Source of the DNA: Hippasteria phrygiana
Taxonomy: Eukaryota > Echinodermata > Asteroidea > Valvatida > Goniasteridae
Length of the DNA: 64,000 nucleotides
NCBI GenBank assembly: GCA_037893225.1
Contig: JAZGUH010000699.1
Location: 248,001 to 312,000 of the forward strand
Reading direction: 5' to 3'
Under the pieces are notes generated by a model, which searched no databases, had not been told where the DNA came from, and saw only the letters and a list, made by a program, of their open reading frames with translations. Shown here one piece after another: positions 44,801 through 52,708 of this stretch. Every line of letters starts with the position of its first letter. The first letter of the stretch is position 1. A program made the position numbers and the translations under genes.

Positions 44801-46198
44801 TTTTAAAAGATTATCAAAAATCTTTGACAAATTTTTGACTTTTATTATTATTTTTAAGGGAGGCAGGACGGGGGTAGGAGGAAGGGACAAAATGGGAGGG
44901 GCAAACTAAATTATTATTTTGGAGGGAGGGGGGGGGGGGTCCCACCTATTAAAATAGCCTTTTAACCCTAACTACCCCAAGCCTTACGAACTCCAACAAC
45001 AGGTTTTGTCTAATTTTGATGGTTCAGGACTGTAGCGCCTTGGCACCATTACTTTACATGGAGCTATGATGCCCCAATTTGTCCAAAGAATATGCCATAG
45101 GTATACTGCACAGTGTTGGATTTTGGCAGGTTGAGGAAGCCTCCTAGTAAAAATGCCTAGGGGGTTAGGGTTAATAATAGAAGTCAATGCTTGCCCAGTG
45201 TGTAGATGGAATTTTTTGTGTCGGACGTTTTTAGCCGTGAAGCACTGATTACGCAGTATCCACTGCTATTTCGGATTGGCCAGCCAATCCTGGCAAGCTC
45301 GTTGGTCGAGTGGTTATTAGACGTCTCCACTATAAGCAGGAGGTCATGGGTTCGAGTCCCACCTGAGTATTAGCCAGTAGCATACTACTTCGGGAAAGGG
45401 CACAAAAACTCCCTTTTCGTTTGCCTAGTGTGATCACAACAATTGTCCAAATTGTCCATAGATAGGCAACAGTTCAAATACATCAACATTTGCAGGGTAA
45501 TGGTGGGTGGAGGTCTGCTGTATGTTGAGGTTTTTTCCTCAAGAGTTTTTCATTATATAATTGGATAAATTTGCGAGTGTGGGATCTGAAAGTTAAACTG
45601 TATGCAAGGCGAAAGGATTGACGAGTGATTTGTATAAACCTCAAGTTATTACAGGGGCGAGTTTTGAGAAAAATGAAAAATCCACGAACAATTCAGAGAA
45701 AATTTCATTTGTATGGCATTGCTGAAAAATGCATAGGAAAACTAAAAGATATGGTTCAAAATTACCCCCCCAAAAAAGGGTATTTCGAATAAAATAAGAT
45801 CGTTTCAGGTTGCAGAGGTCATTGTGGAATGAAAAACAATTATGGTCCAAATTTTTTTTTCGGAATTCTGGAAGGCGTCTCGCCAAAAATCTGGAGAAAT
45901 CACACCCCTGGTTATATCTTCCTCTTTCATGTCGAAGGTACCTCTCCGAGAAGCGACGTGCACCGAGTATGTGCACAGGCCGACCTTTGGCCTCCTGCAC
46001 AGAGGTCAGCACATGCACGGCGCCCTCCCAATCAGCGGCGGCCAACGCTACAACCTGATCATTTGGATGCGATCGTCCCAAGTCAGGAATAAGCTTTGCC
46101 CGATGTGCGACCGGAGACCACAGCTGATCGAGACGGCTGGCTTTGGTGATGGGTTTACCAAGGAACAAGAAACGGTTAATGTCTGTGCTGCGTTATGA
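35841..46198 (+). CDS. OGFOD2: 2-oxoglutarate and iron-dependent oxygenase domain-containing protein 2 (OGFOD2)
   Basis: Exons: 35841-about 36001, about 39580/39584-39623, 39993-40103, 41227-41326, 42199-42323, 43991-44248 and 45938-46198 (stop TGA). The last five join in phase. The first exon matches the conserved N-terminus (YFCKCFLTNN, EEYNLHV). Later matches to vertebrate OGFOD2 include VERRKSLGRES, SDLPKGRPNTMNNYG, DSHKAFVVKYKLGEDL, YHYDNAELTLNVSLGKEF, RYNLIIWMRSS, NKLCPMCDRRP and FGDGFTKE. Predicted metal ligands are the His and Asp of HYD (codons at 44162 and 44168) and the His of LLHRG; Arg in QRYNL should bind 2-oxoglutarate. The cellular substrate is not established. The exon 1/2 junction is uncertain: several donor/acceptor pairs are phase-compatible and none gives an ideal site. 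Confidence 0.9.
36074..37135 (+). mobile_element. MITE family F3, copy 4, with nested palindromic element (OGFOD2 intron 1)
   Basis: Left end AAAGGTAGTATATCACC, GCAATTTTCAGAAATAAATGG, CACTGACCTGTTTAAAG. After the insertion at 36209-36822 come core CGATTGTCGGCCGGCAATCG (36956-36979), CAGGTGACATGATTTCCCAGG and right end GGATTACCAATCGTGTAAC. Confidence 0.8.
36209..36822. mobile_element. 614-bp near-perfect palindromic element with 9-bp target duplication
   Basis: Ends TAGCCCTAGAA / TTCTAGGGCTA. Arms of about 290-300 bp are almost identical inverted repeats joined by a short spacer near 36515-36530. Flanking GGAAAACCG at 36200-36208 and 36823-36831 is a 9-bp direct duplication. Long terminal inverted repeats with a 9-bp duplication resemble Mutator-like (MULE) non-autonomous elements. 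Matching open frames on both strands only reflect the symmetry. Confidence 0.85.
37140..39579. other. Rest of OGFOD2 intron 1, A+T-rich
   Basis: Mostly unique A+T-rich sequence. A short hairpin AAGGTTTGTGAAAAACCTTA lies near 37988, a GAGAGA tract near 38375, and repeated ATGCTAATTAATTAA words at 38650-38860. No coding exon could be supported. Confidence 0.5.
40213..40432. mobile_element. TTAA-flanked (piggyBac-like) MITE, complete (OGFOD2 intron 3)
   Basis: Starts TTAACCCCTTGCGTACGG and ends CCGCGCTCAAGGGGTTAA. TTAA on both sides is the piggyBac signature target duplication and CCCC-type termini fit. The interior includes a hairpin around TTTGTGCAGTTTCAATCC and its inverse. Confidence 0.75.
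41480..42085 (+). repeat. tRNA-derived SINE family A split by an insertion (OGFOD2 intron 4)
   Basis: Head GGTTTATGACTTCTGACTAGC to GACAATT near 41540. After a 400-bp insertion come TTTGGGGGACCACCAACATGG, AGCTCAGTTGGTAGAGC, CGCAGGTTCGAATCCCGCTCC and the tail TTTGTTCACTTTG. An (AAAT)n tract follows. Confidence 0.8.
41537..41938. mobile_element. MITE inserted in SINE family A
   Basis: Ends TTCGTCAC...CACGAACTGACACTC / GAGTGCCAGTTCGTG...GTGACGAA are inverted repeats. AATT flanks both ends. The interior has another hairpin, CACCTGGGTGTCAGTTCGTG and its inverse. It interrupts the SINE between its head and tRNA-like body, so it is younger than that SINE. Confidence 0.7.
42590..42775 (+). repeat. 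Dispersed repeat R3, copy 2 (OGFOD2 intron 5)
   Basis: Colinear with 11325-11545 through CACAAACTTTGAGCTTC, TCTCAAAACAAGG, TTTCAGGAAATA and AACAGGTCACATATTACTTA. Confidence 0.6.
43340..43815 (-). repeat. SINE-like family E, copy 3, with internal insertion (OGFOD2 intron 5)
   Basis: Reverse complement of the copies at 14865 and 16630: GTCCTTGAGCAAGACAG, GTTATGTGTTTGATTAGCC and, after about 230 bp of extra DNA, AATGATTAATAGGCCTGATG. The extra DNA has TCTGCGCACTTCCG / CGGAAGTGCGCAGA inverted ends, so it is a further small element. Confidence 0.6.
44270..44470 (+). repeat. Dispersed repeat R2, copy 2 (OGFOD2 intron 6)
   Basis: Shares GGGAAAAATCGGAGGGAGG, CCATGAAAACAATACTACATG, TCGTGTAAC and GTGAGATGGCAAAATGCACG with 2932-3165. 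Confidence 0.65.
44962..45174. mobile_element. TTAA-flanked (piggyBac-like) MITE (OGFOD2 intron 6)
   Basis: Starts TTAACCCTAACTACCCCAAG and ends CCTAGGGGGTTAGGGTTAA. The right half (CATAGGTATACTGCACAGTG, GAAGCCTCCTAGTAAAAATGC) is repeated at 8800-8890 in TMX2 intron 4. Confidence 0.7.
45285..45450 (+). repeat. tRNA-derived SINE family B, copy 1 (OGFOD2 intron 6)
   Basis: TGGCAAGCTCGTTGGTCGAG, then GGTCATGGGTTCGAGTCCC and CACCTGAGTA resemble a Leu/Ser-type (long variable arm) tRNA. The tail GGGAAAGGGCACAAAAACTCCC is shared with 59598-59775. Confidence 0.7.
45652..45910. mobile_element. hAT-like MITE adjacent to OGFOD2 last exon
   Basis: Begins CAGGGGCGAGTTTTGAG with AAAAATGAAAAATCCACGA and ends GAAATCACACCCCTG. 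Flanks GTTATTA / GTTATAT fit an imperfect target duplication. The end is only 27 bp from the splice acceptor at 45937. Confidence 0.65.
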
Positions 46199-46442
46199 TA
46201 CTGGACAAAACAGTGTCTTTTTTAAGACAGGTACTGTAAAAAGGGTCACAGAAATCAAAATTAAAAAAATCCTGTAAATTGTTCTAAAATAATGATGAAA
46301 ACATCTTTCAGATTTTATTTTATTTTTTAGTAATTTATTGAATTTCGAACAGAAAAAGGAAAACCAATGTGATTTCATTGGCATTGAAAATCTTGCTTAC
46401 TGCAGCACTGATGACCGGAAATGTGAACAAAACTCGGTGTAC

Positions 46443-46775
46443 ATATCAGGCTTTTAAGTATTCCTACATTTCTCCTAATCGTTTTACCTTGCCCCTACTT
46501 TTTTTCTTGAAATTTGTATTTTTTTTCCTACTTTTTGTCCCTCAATTCTGAAAAATGAAATCACATTGAATTTTTTTCATAATTGTGTTACACACTGTCG
46601 TGTAAAAATCACACAGTAAAGGGCTCGAGTGCAGGAGTACTGCAACTTTACTTCCAAGAGCTTAGTTGAGGATGGAGCACAAGTGTTGTGAGTACAGAAC
46701 ATGCCAAATGAGGCTTGTGAGGCTGTGGACATGGGCAAGTATCAATGAAAACTACTCCTAAAAGCCTGACGTGTG
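46443..46775 (+). repeat. Dispersed repeat R1, copy 2
   Basis: Colinear with 883-1275, including TTACACACTGTCGTGTA, GAGGATGGAGCACAAGTG and CATGCCAAATGAGGCTTGTG. Confidence 0.7.
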
Positions 46776-46882
46776 TAGGGACAGAGTTGTAATCAAGTAA
46801 TGTCAAGTCAATCACTAGTCAGTAACAAGTTAAATCTTACACTTCCAATGGTTGTATAAACTCCTGAAGGGACACCATTAGC

Positions 46883-47014
46883 CTTTTAGAGGAATGGTGG
46901 ACACAATAGGAGGGCGCTATTTGATTTGGGTAAACCTTTTGTGCCATACAAAAGGTTTACCCAAATCAAATAGCGCCCTCCTATTGTGTCCGCCATACCT
47001 CTAAAAGGCTAATC
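46883..47014. repeat. Palindromic element F5, arms about 65 bp, almost no loop
   Basis: ATTAGCCTTTTAGAGG...GGTAAACCTTTTGTGCC is mirrored by CATACAAAAGGTTTACC...CCTCTAAAAGGCTAAT with only single mismatches. One arm alone also occurs at 10098-10165. Confidence 0.85.
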
Positions 47015-47644
47015 GGGCTTGGAAAAGTCACTCATTCTCAAATATCAAATTTAGGCGAGGGGCTTGAGATTTTGGAATACCCAACAGGAAAAATTGCCAG
47101 CATTTGCCAAAAGCTTTTGAAAGATAGATTGTGTACAAATGAAGTGCTGCTCTGAATTTCTACTTTGTTTTAATGATAGTGAACAATTTACACCGCTTTT
47201 GTCAGCACGTCAGCGTTAAAATACTATAAAATAGCAGTTAAATTAAATGACAAAACACATATATCTTGTATTGTGTACACATTTTTTTTTTATTCAATTG
47301 AACACATACAGAAAACCTGTATTTTCTTGGATTGAAGATGTTGAAATATATGCTGCTTTGAATGATCAAAGTTCAATATTTTATGTGTGAGCTCATACAT
47401 TTGCTTTCTATTAATTTTGTGAATATGCAAGAAAATGGAGAGGAGCCAGGCTTGATTCAAAATGCAATTTTCAAAAGAAGTTGATTTAGATATAAATAAA
47501 TCTGCAGCACCTGCATGCATGCATTAGTTTTTGAGTACACGACATAATTAGGTTTTGAAGTTCTGGCTCACTGCCAAAACACAAAGCACTGTCACAAACA
47601 TCTGTGGGATAAAGGGAAGTTAAGTTTTTTTTTATTAAATTGAT

Positions 47645-47860
47645 ATTTGTGACTGGCTCTGGCAAAACCAGACGCTTCTCGGCATTTCCCATTACGCGGT
47701 ATGGGCCCGCAACGTTACAAAAACCCCAATATTGAAATTTGTGACCAGCTCTAGCAAAACCCAACACTTGGGTTTTGGTATCACTGATTCCATTTTTTTA
47801 AAAGTTATGCGGGCCCATAACGCGTAATGCCGGGTTTTGCCAGAGGCAGTCACATTTGAC
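47645..47860. repeat. Inverted-repeat element with GGCAAAACC / GGTTTTGCC ends
   Basis: TGACTGGCTCTGGCAAAACC at the left is mirrored by GGGTTTTGCCAGAGGCAGTCA at the right. CATTACGCGGTATGGGCCCG is mirrored by CGGGCCCATAACGCGTAATG. Probable MITE. Confidence 0.65.
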
Positions 47861-48310
47861 ATTTAATACAAATGTACACTTTGTTAAAAGAGAATGTGAT
47901 AATACCCACAAAGTGGCGGCAACAAATGTGACCTGTTTTATCAATGGAAAAAGAGTTGGTCTTTGTCAAACTTTTATAAACCTCTTGCAGCCGGGGTGCC
48001 GTGGCGGCCTGTGGAGCCAAGCGTAACATACACAATAATCCAACAATTGATTGAAACTGCAGAGATTGCTTGTATAGACGTCATCCGGCTTCAAAGGGTT
48101 AATGGGGTGCTGGTATGCTAATACTGGCTTGTGCAGTCAGGCGTAATGCAAACAATGGAATGAGTACACGCAGAAATGCGCATATAGATGACAACCGGCC
48201 AGGTGGTCTTTTTTCAAACCACGGTCATGGCCGTCGTCCATATTCAAAATTTGCTTGTTTGGTGAGTTTCGTTAGTGGTGGCTTCGGCCCGTGCCCCACG
48301 CATATACAGG

Positions 48311-51066
48311 TCACGTCTCTCTCCTCTTGGCGTAGTGGTGACGCAGATGGTGCCAAATACCTTGACACATGCAGACCAGTCGGGTGTCGATGCAGTCCGA
48401 CTTGGATGTGGCAAACTTGTACTGCTGTCTGTTGAGAATAGACAACATCACTCGTCAGTTTATTAAAGGGAATGAAAGTGTGGTGACCTGATCTTTACTA
48501 TGTCAGTAATGGTCAAGGAGTGTGACCGCTGTAAAATGACCAAGACCTTGCAAGGTTGTTGTTGACTGTTAAGATCGGGCTAGTACATTTGTATCCACAT
48601 TCATGAATTGTCTTGGGGGGGGGGGGGGGGTGGAGGGGGAGTCCAGATGCGAATGGGGCCGAAGGAGGGGTTGGGACAGGGAAGATGCCAGGTCCTGACC
48701 AACCAGATCTGAAACACGCCGCCGAATCTTATCAAAGAGGGACAGATAGCAAAAGTGTACTCAAAATAGGTGGAATTTGAAAGTCAACTGTGTGTCAAGT
48801 ACGTAATATGCAATGGAAGGCTTGAACAGCCATTTTGTGTCCAAATTGCATCATGAAATACCCACATCATCCTACTAACCTGACCAGTTTCTTAGATTTA
48901 GCCAGCTGACCCCTCTGCATAAGACTCAGTGCGATATACAGCAAGCACCGAGACCTTAGCGTTGCATCTCCCAGGCGCTCAGCCAGGTACAGTTGTTGTA
49001 TTGCAACTCGACCTGCCTCAAGGGCCTATGAGAAATTGACCAAATAAAGTATTATTGTTTTGTTGAAATCACATTATATAAAATTGAAATCACCCAATAC
49101 AAGGCTTGAAGCCACTCTAGGTATTAAGGGTAACGATCAGAGGTGGTGGGGTTAGCAACATTTTGAATTGCCTTATGGTTTTCCTGGGCCCAGATCTAAA
49201 TAGAGGATGAATCTTCAACAGATTCTAAGGAATTATCCCAATTTTCAGTCCTATAGACCACTTGGGTCTGTAGGACTGAAAATCGTAATAATTTCACTGG
49301 AATTTGTTGAGGAATTATCCTCCATTTAGACCTGGGCCCAATTTCATAGCGCTGCTTAACGGTAAGCAGAAAAGTTGTGCTAACTATAGCAAGAAAATTT
49401 GCTTAAGCATTAGTGTATTTCATGGCGTGCATGGAGATTTATATTGTTGCATCACTAATTTAAGCAAATCTGCAGGTTCTTCGCTGTGCTTACTGCTTAC
49501 AGTCTCTATAAAATGGGCGAGGGTTCCGTAGCAGAAAATCGTGTGTTAAGCAGCGCTATGAAATTGGGCCCTAGGTGGTAGAGTTGGCAATTCAAAATGT
49601 GGCCAACAAAAAAATTACCTCTGATCGTTTTTAGCCTTGTATTGGGTGACTAAACAAAATAGTCAGGGTGGGGATTCACCCCTCCCCTACTGCTAGATAG
49701 GCGCCATACAAGTAGCAAGCCAGACACCACAGAGCCACTTACACAGTTGTACAGGTTTTCCCCTAAGGAGGAGTAAGCTCCGCCCAGAGTGGAGAGCCAC
49801 GAGAAAGCCTCTTCTATCTGGATCCGTTGGACCCAGTAAGGCAACATCCGATAACTCCTGCAAAAACCAAACCGGGATAACGAAACCTTTACACAAAAGA
49901 ACATGTCACAAAGGTATCGAGGGATAATTCTTGAGAAGTTAAAAAAGTTCTAAATGCATTTGTAATAGGGGCAGATTTGGTTAGAGTGGGGGTATCAGGT
50001 GGAGTATACACTGTTCTTATTTATAACCCTCTTACTGTTATAACTATCATAACCTAACTATCATAATATATAAAAAACTAAGCCCTTCCTCTCCAACAGC
50101 TTGTGTGTTTCAACCTGTCACTCAATAGGTTTGATAGGTGGGGTAGTTGGCTCCATTTTGGCACCGAGAGAGGGAGGGTTAAACTAGTTCAACCTAGTTT
50201 AAAAAGTTCAAACCAGTTCGTAACTTCGTATCACTCCTTCCAGTTTTCAAACTGACATTCTTTTAGGCTCCTAATCTGTCGGTAGAATGAATACATTACG
50301 TTTGGTTATTTTCAGATTCGGAAGAAGGTCAGTGTTCATGATTGATGACCATAATAGTGGGAGGAATACGTCCCCCTTTTTAATCTTCCTATATATCCCC
50401 CTTGCCTCAGACCTGTTTTAAACACTCCCTCCTGTTGAAAATTAAAAAATCTTGAAATATTTTCCCCCCGACATTCCAGCAAATGACCCTTGAGAAGAGC
50501 TTCGGAAATTACCATCTTATATCGGGTTCTATCCGGAAATATTTCCACATTCTACTCAGCCGTAACCTCAGGTGGATTTTCCCACAGATCTCCTCTTGAC
50601 CGGGGCCACATTCCTCCATTTTTTCCACGTAGGTTCGGAGTCGTTTGTTACCACTCATTGCATGTGTGTGTACACTTTTCAGCACAGCACGTCCAAACGA
50701 AGATCCGAAATTTCTCGATCTGCGTAGTTCCGTCGTAAGACATGACGCCAACATCGGATCCATGGGTACATTCAGGGCTAGACTTGTGCAAGTCCTACTA
50801 CTCCCCCCAGTGTTAAATTCCTCATCCGAAGAATGACAGATCTGTGATTCCGCTGGCTCCGTACAGGAAAAGGTTTCCGCATTCCCTGAATGCTTTATTT
50901 CCAAAATCTTAGCAGTCTGTCTGTCATAGTTTCTGGTCTCGTCTGGCAGTGCGGACTCACTCCCTTGCAATTTTAGACGATCAATGATGCCATTTTGTCC
51001 ACATATGACCGTGACAACGATGTCCATGCTTAACACATCAGAAAGTAAGTCTGCAAGATCTTCCAT
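48311..51066 (-). CDS. Unrecognised 307-aa protein, four exons
   Basis: Transcription order: 51066-50513, 49857-49743, 49025-48885 and 48424-48311 (stop TGA); all sites GT/AG, phases 2, 0, 0. I do not recognise the family. The first half is acidic and Ser-rich (HSSDEEFNTGGSS) with a hydrophobic start (LADLLSDVLSMDIVVTVICG). The second half looks all-helical and well ordered: YRMLPYWVQRIQIEEAFSWL, GGAYSSLGEN, then ALEAGRVAIQQLYLAERLGD, RCLLYIALSLMQRGQLA, QYKFATSKSD and a Cys/His-rich end. Paired amphipathic helices suggest a TPR-like fold. The ATG at 51066 is chosen because a good acceptor (ATTACAG, about 51087) precedes it, implying a 5' UTR intron. Divergent from GUSB. A conserved metazoan protein is likely because three small exons splice in phase. 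Confidence 0.75.
49088..49655. mobile_element. Long inverted-repeat element enclosing an F2 MITE (unknown-gene intron 2)
   Basis: Ends ATCACCCAATACAAGGCTT / AGCCTTGTATTGGGTGA, with GATCAGAGGTGGTGGGG mirrored by the right arm. The F2 MITE at 49334-49571 sits inside the right arm. Relatives occur at about 20960-21480, 56380-56960 and 61845-62030. Confidence 0.7.
49334..49571. mobile_element. Hairpin MITE family F2, copy 2
   Basis: GGGCCCAATTTCATAGCGC / GCGCTATGAAATTGGGCCC termini with CTGCTTAA / TTAAGCAG next to them. Confidence 0.85.
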
Positions 51067-52707
51067 TCTTAACACAAGCAACCTGTAATTAAACAATACA
51101 ATTTTTAAACAATTAACGTTACCCCACGAAACTTTAAAAATACAAACATGCCAAATATTACCTTTTTTGCTTGTGTTTCCAAGTTTTGTATTTAACCAAT
51201 CGAAAATTATAGGCCTATCCACTTGAAAAATGACTAAAAACTCCAAAACCTTTGATAAGAATAGATCATTCTGTTTGCTAAGTAAATTTGGTGGAAACAG
51301 GCAGACTCAGTCATTAGCATAGATTTTAGAAAGTTGTAGAATTTCTTAAAATCAAAATTTACATTGTCTAGTTATAGTAATACTTACTCCCGACCGTTTT
51401 TAGATACATCAATCTGGAATATCTTTTAATCATACATTTAACTTTAACTTTCCATACCCCACGAAAGAAGTACTGTCCTGTTCTGAATTAAAGTCGTCAG
51501 CCTCCTCACGTCGTCTTTCGTCTTCTCGTGCTCTTCGAATTTAGGGCAGGTTCGCAATTAGGTAAAAACAATTGTTTCGTTGGTTTGCATCAACCGATGT
51601 AATTTGTAATGCCGAATGGGACATGGGTCCGGGTACCAGCTACTGTAACAATACCCAAACGAAGATTTTGACCGTTCACTAAAACATGGCGACTTCCATT
51701 GACGTCTTCCAACCCGACATTTAAAGCAGACATTTTTGCGTTACAGTAAACTTACAAGAATCACAAAGGCTGTTAAGGTATGAAGTTATTTTCTTGAATA
51801 ATATACTTCACGGTTTCAATTTAACAGAGGGATTATCTGGTGAGTTTAGGCGTTGTACGCGATTTTTTGCCTTGCCCAATTTCCGGACAGTTGACGCCCC
51901 TTCCCTAGCGTGGGGCCATGCTGAGACTAGACCTAGGCTGTACCACCTCCATTTGAGATGGCAGTTGTGCTGTGAAAAATGTCTGGGCGATTGTGCAGTA
52001 TAGCTAGGGTCCTGTTCCCTAGGGGTTTTAGTTTTTGAGGGTTTCAAAAATGAAAAAAGGTCCTCATCCTCATGGAACAATCAATAATCATCTGAAGTTG
52101 TCTGTTTAATTTGAAGTACTGTCGGGGTTTTTAGTTGTGGTTATGTGTTTGTAGTCTATTGTTCACACAACAAATGTCTATGATATGCATGCAGATTCCG
52201 CAATTTCTTTTGTAGGACAACCCCATTGACCTCTAGATTTTAGCCAATCAGTGGGTATCAACCACTGATCTGTGTATCAAATATTATAGACTAGTGCCTA
52301 TTTATGGTCAGAATCTTTCAAAGCAGAGCCTGTGTACGTGTGAAGGAACGCGCATGCAGGGTGACCTTTGAAAACAATGCAGATATGCCTACGCAATAAT
52401 TATAATGTGCACACACTCAGTTTTGAAAAGTTTGGCTTGTGTTTTTCGGGCCATGTTTTCCTTCTGGGAGACAGTGGGGTCAGCTGACAGCTTTCGACGA
52501 ATGAACAACTTCACAATCCTGCCGAAAAATGACTTTACAATGGCTGTGATTGGCTGCTGTTTAGCAAAATTTGCATGCACGCATTTATCAGACGTTCGTC
52601 TTGGAGCACGGCCAGCTCTGTTGAATGGATAATACCCAGAGTAATGTTAACTTTAAAAGCAAATTAAGAAAAAATATCTTTTAACTCCTGTAGTTATCTG
52701 TGACGTC
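51067..52707. other. Divergent promoter region, unknown gene / GUSB
   Basis: Probably holds the 5' UTR exon(s) of the minus-strand gene (a splice acceptor ends near 51087) and the GUSB promoter. It is unusually free of repeats. No TATA box stands out. A TGACGTCA octamer overlaps the GUSB ATG. Confidence 0.5.
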
Positions 52708-52708
52708 A
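52701..52708. promoter_or_regulatory. CRE-like octamer TGACGTCA overlapping the GUSB start codon
   Basis: A perfect CREB/ATF consensus palindrome whose last A is the first base of the ATG. One such octamer could be chance, so function is only a possibility. Confidence 0.2.

Larger units (their letters stand above)
46199..48310. other. Convergent intergenic region, OGFOD2 / unknown gene
   Basis: Contains two 3' flanks, R1 (46443-46775), the F5 palindrome (46883-47014), A+T-rich DNA, an inverted-repeat element (47645-47860) and a TTAA-family fragment near 48093-48230. No gene was supported. Confidence 0.6.

Noticed and set aside
45641..46168. 175-codon minus-strand frame
   Set aside because: It is the antisense shadow of the well-supported last OGFOD2 exon.
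51067..51246. N-terminal extension of the unknown minus-strand gene
   Set aside because: The frame is open but crosses a good splice acceptor near 51087. Translation more likely starts at 51066 within the second exon.
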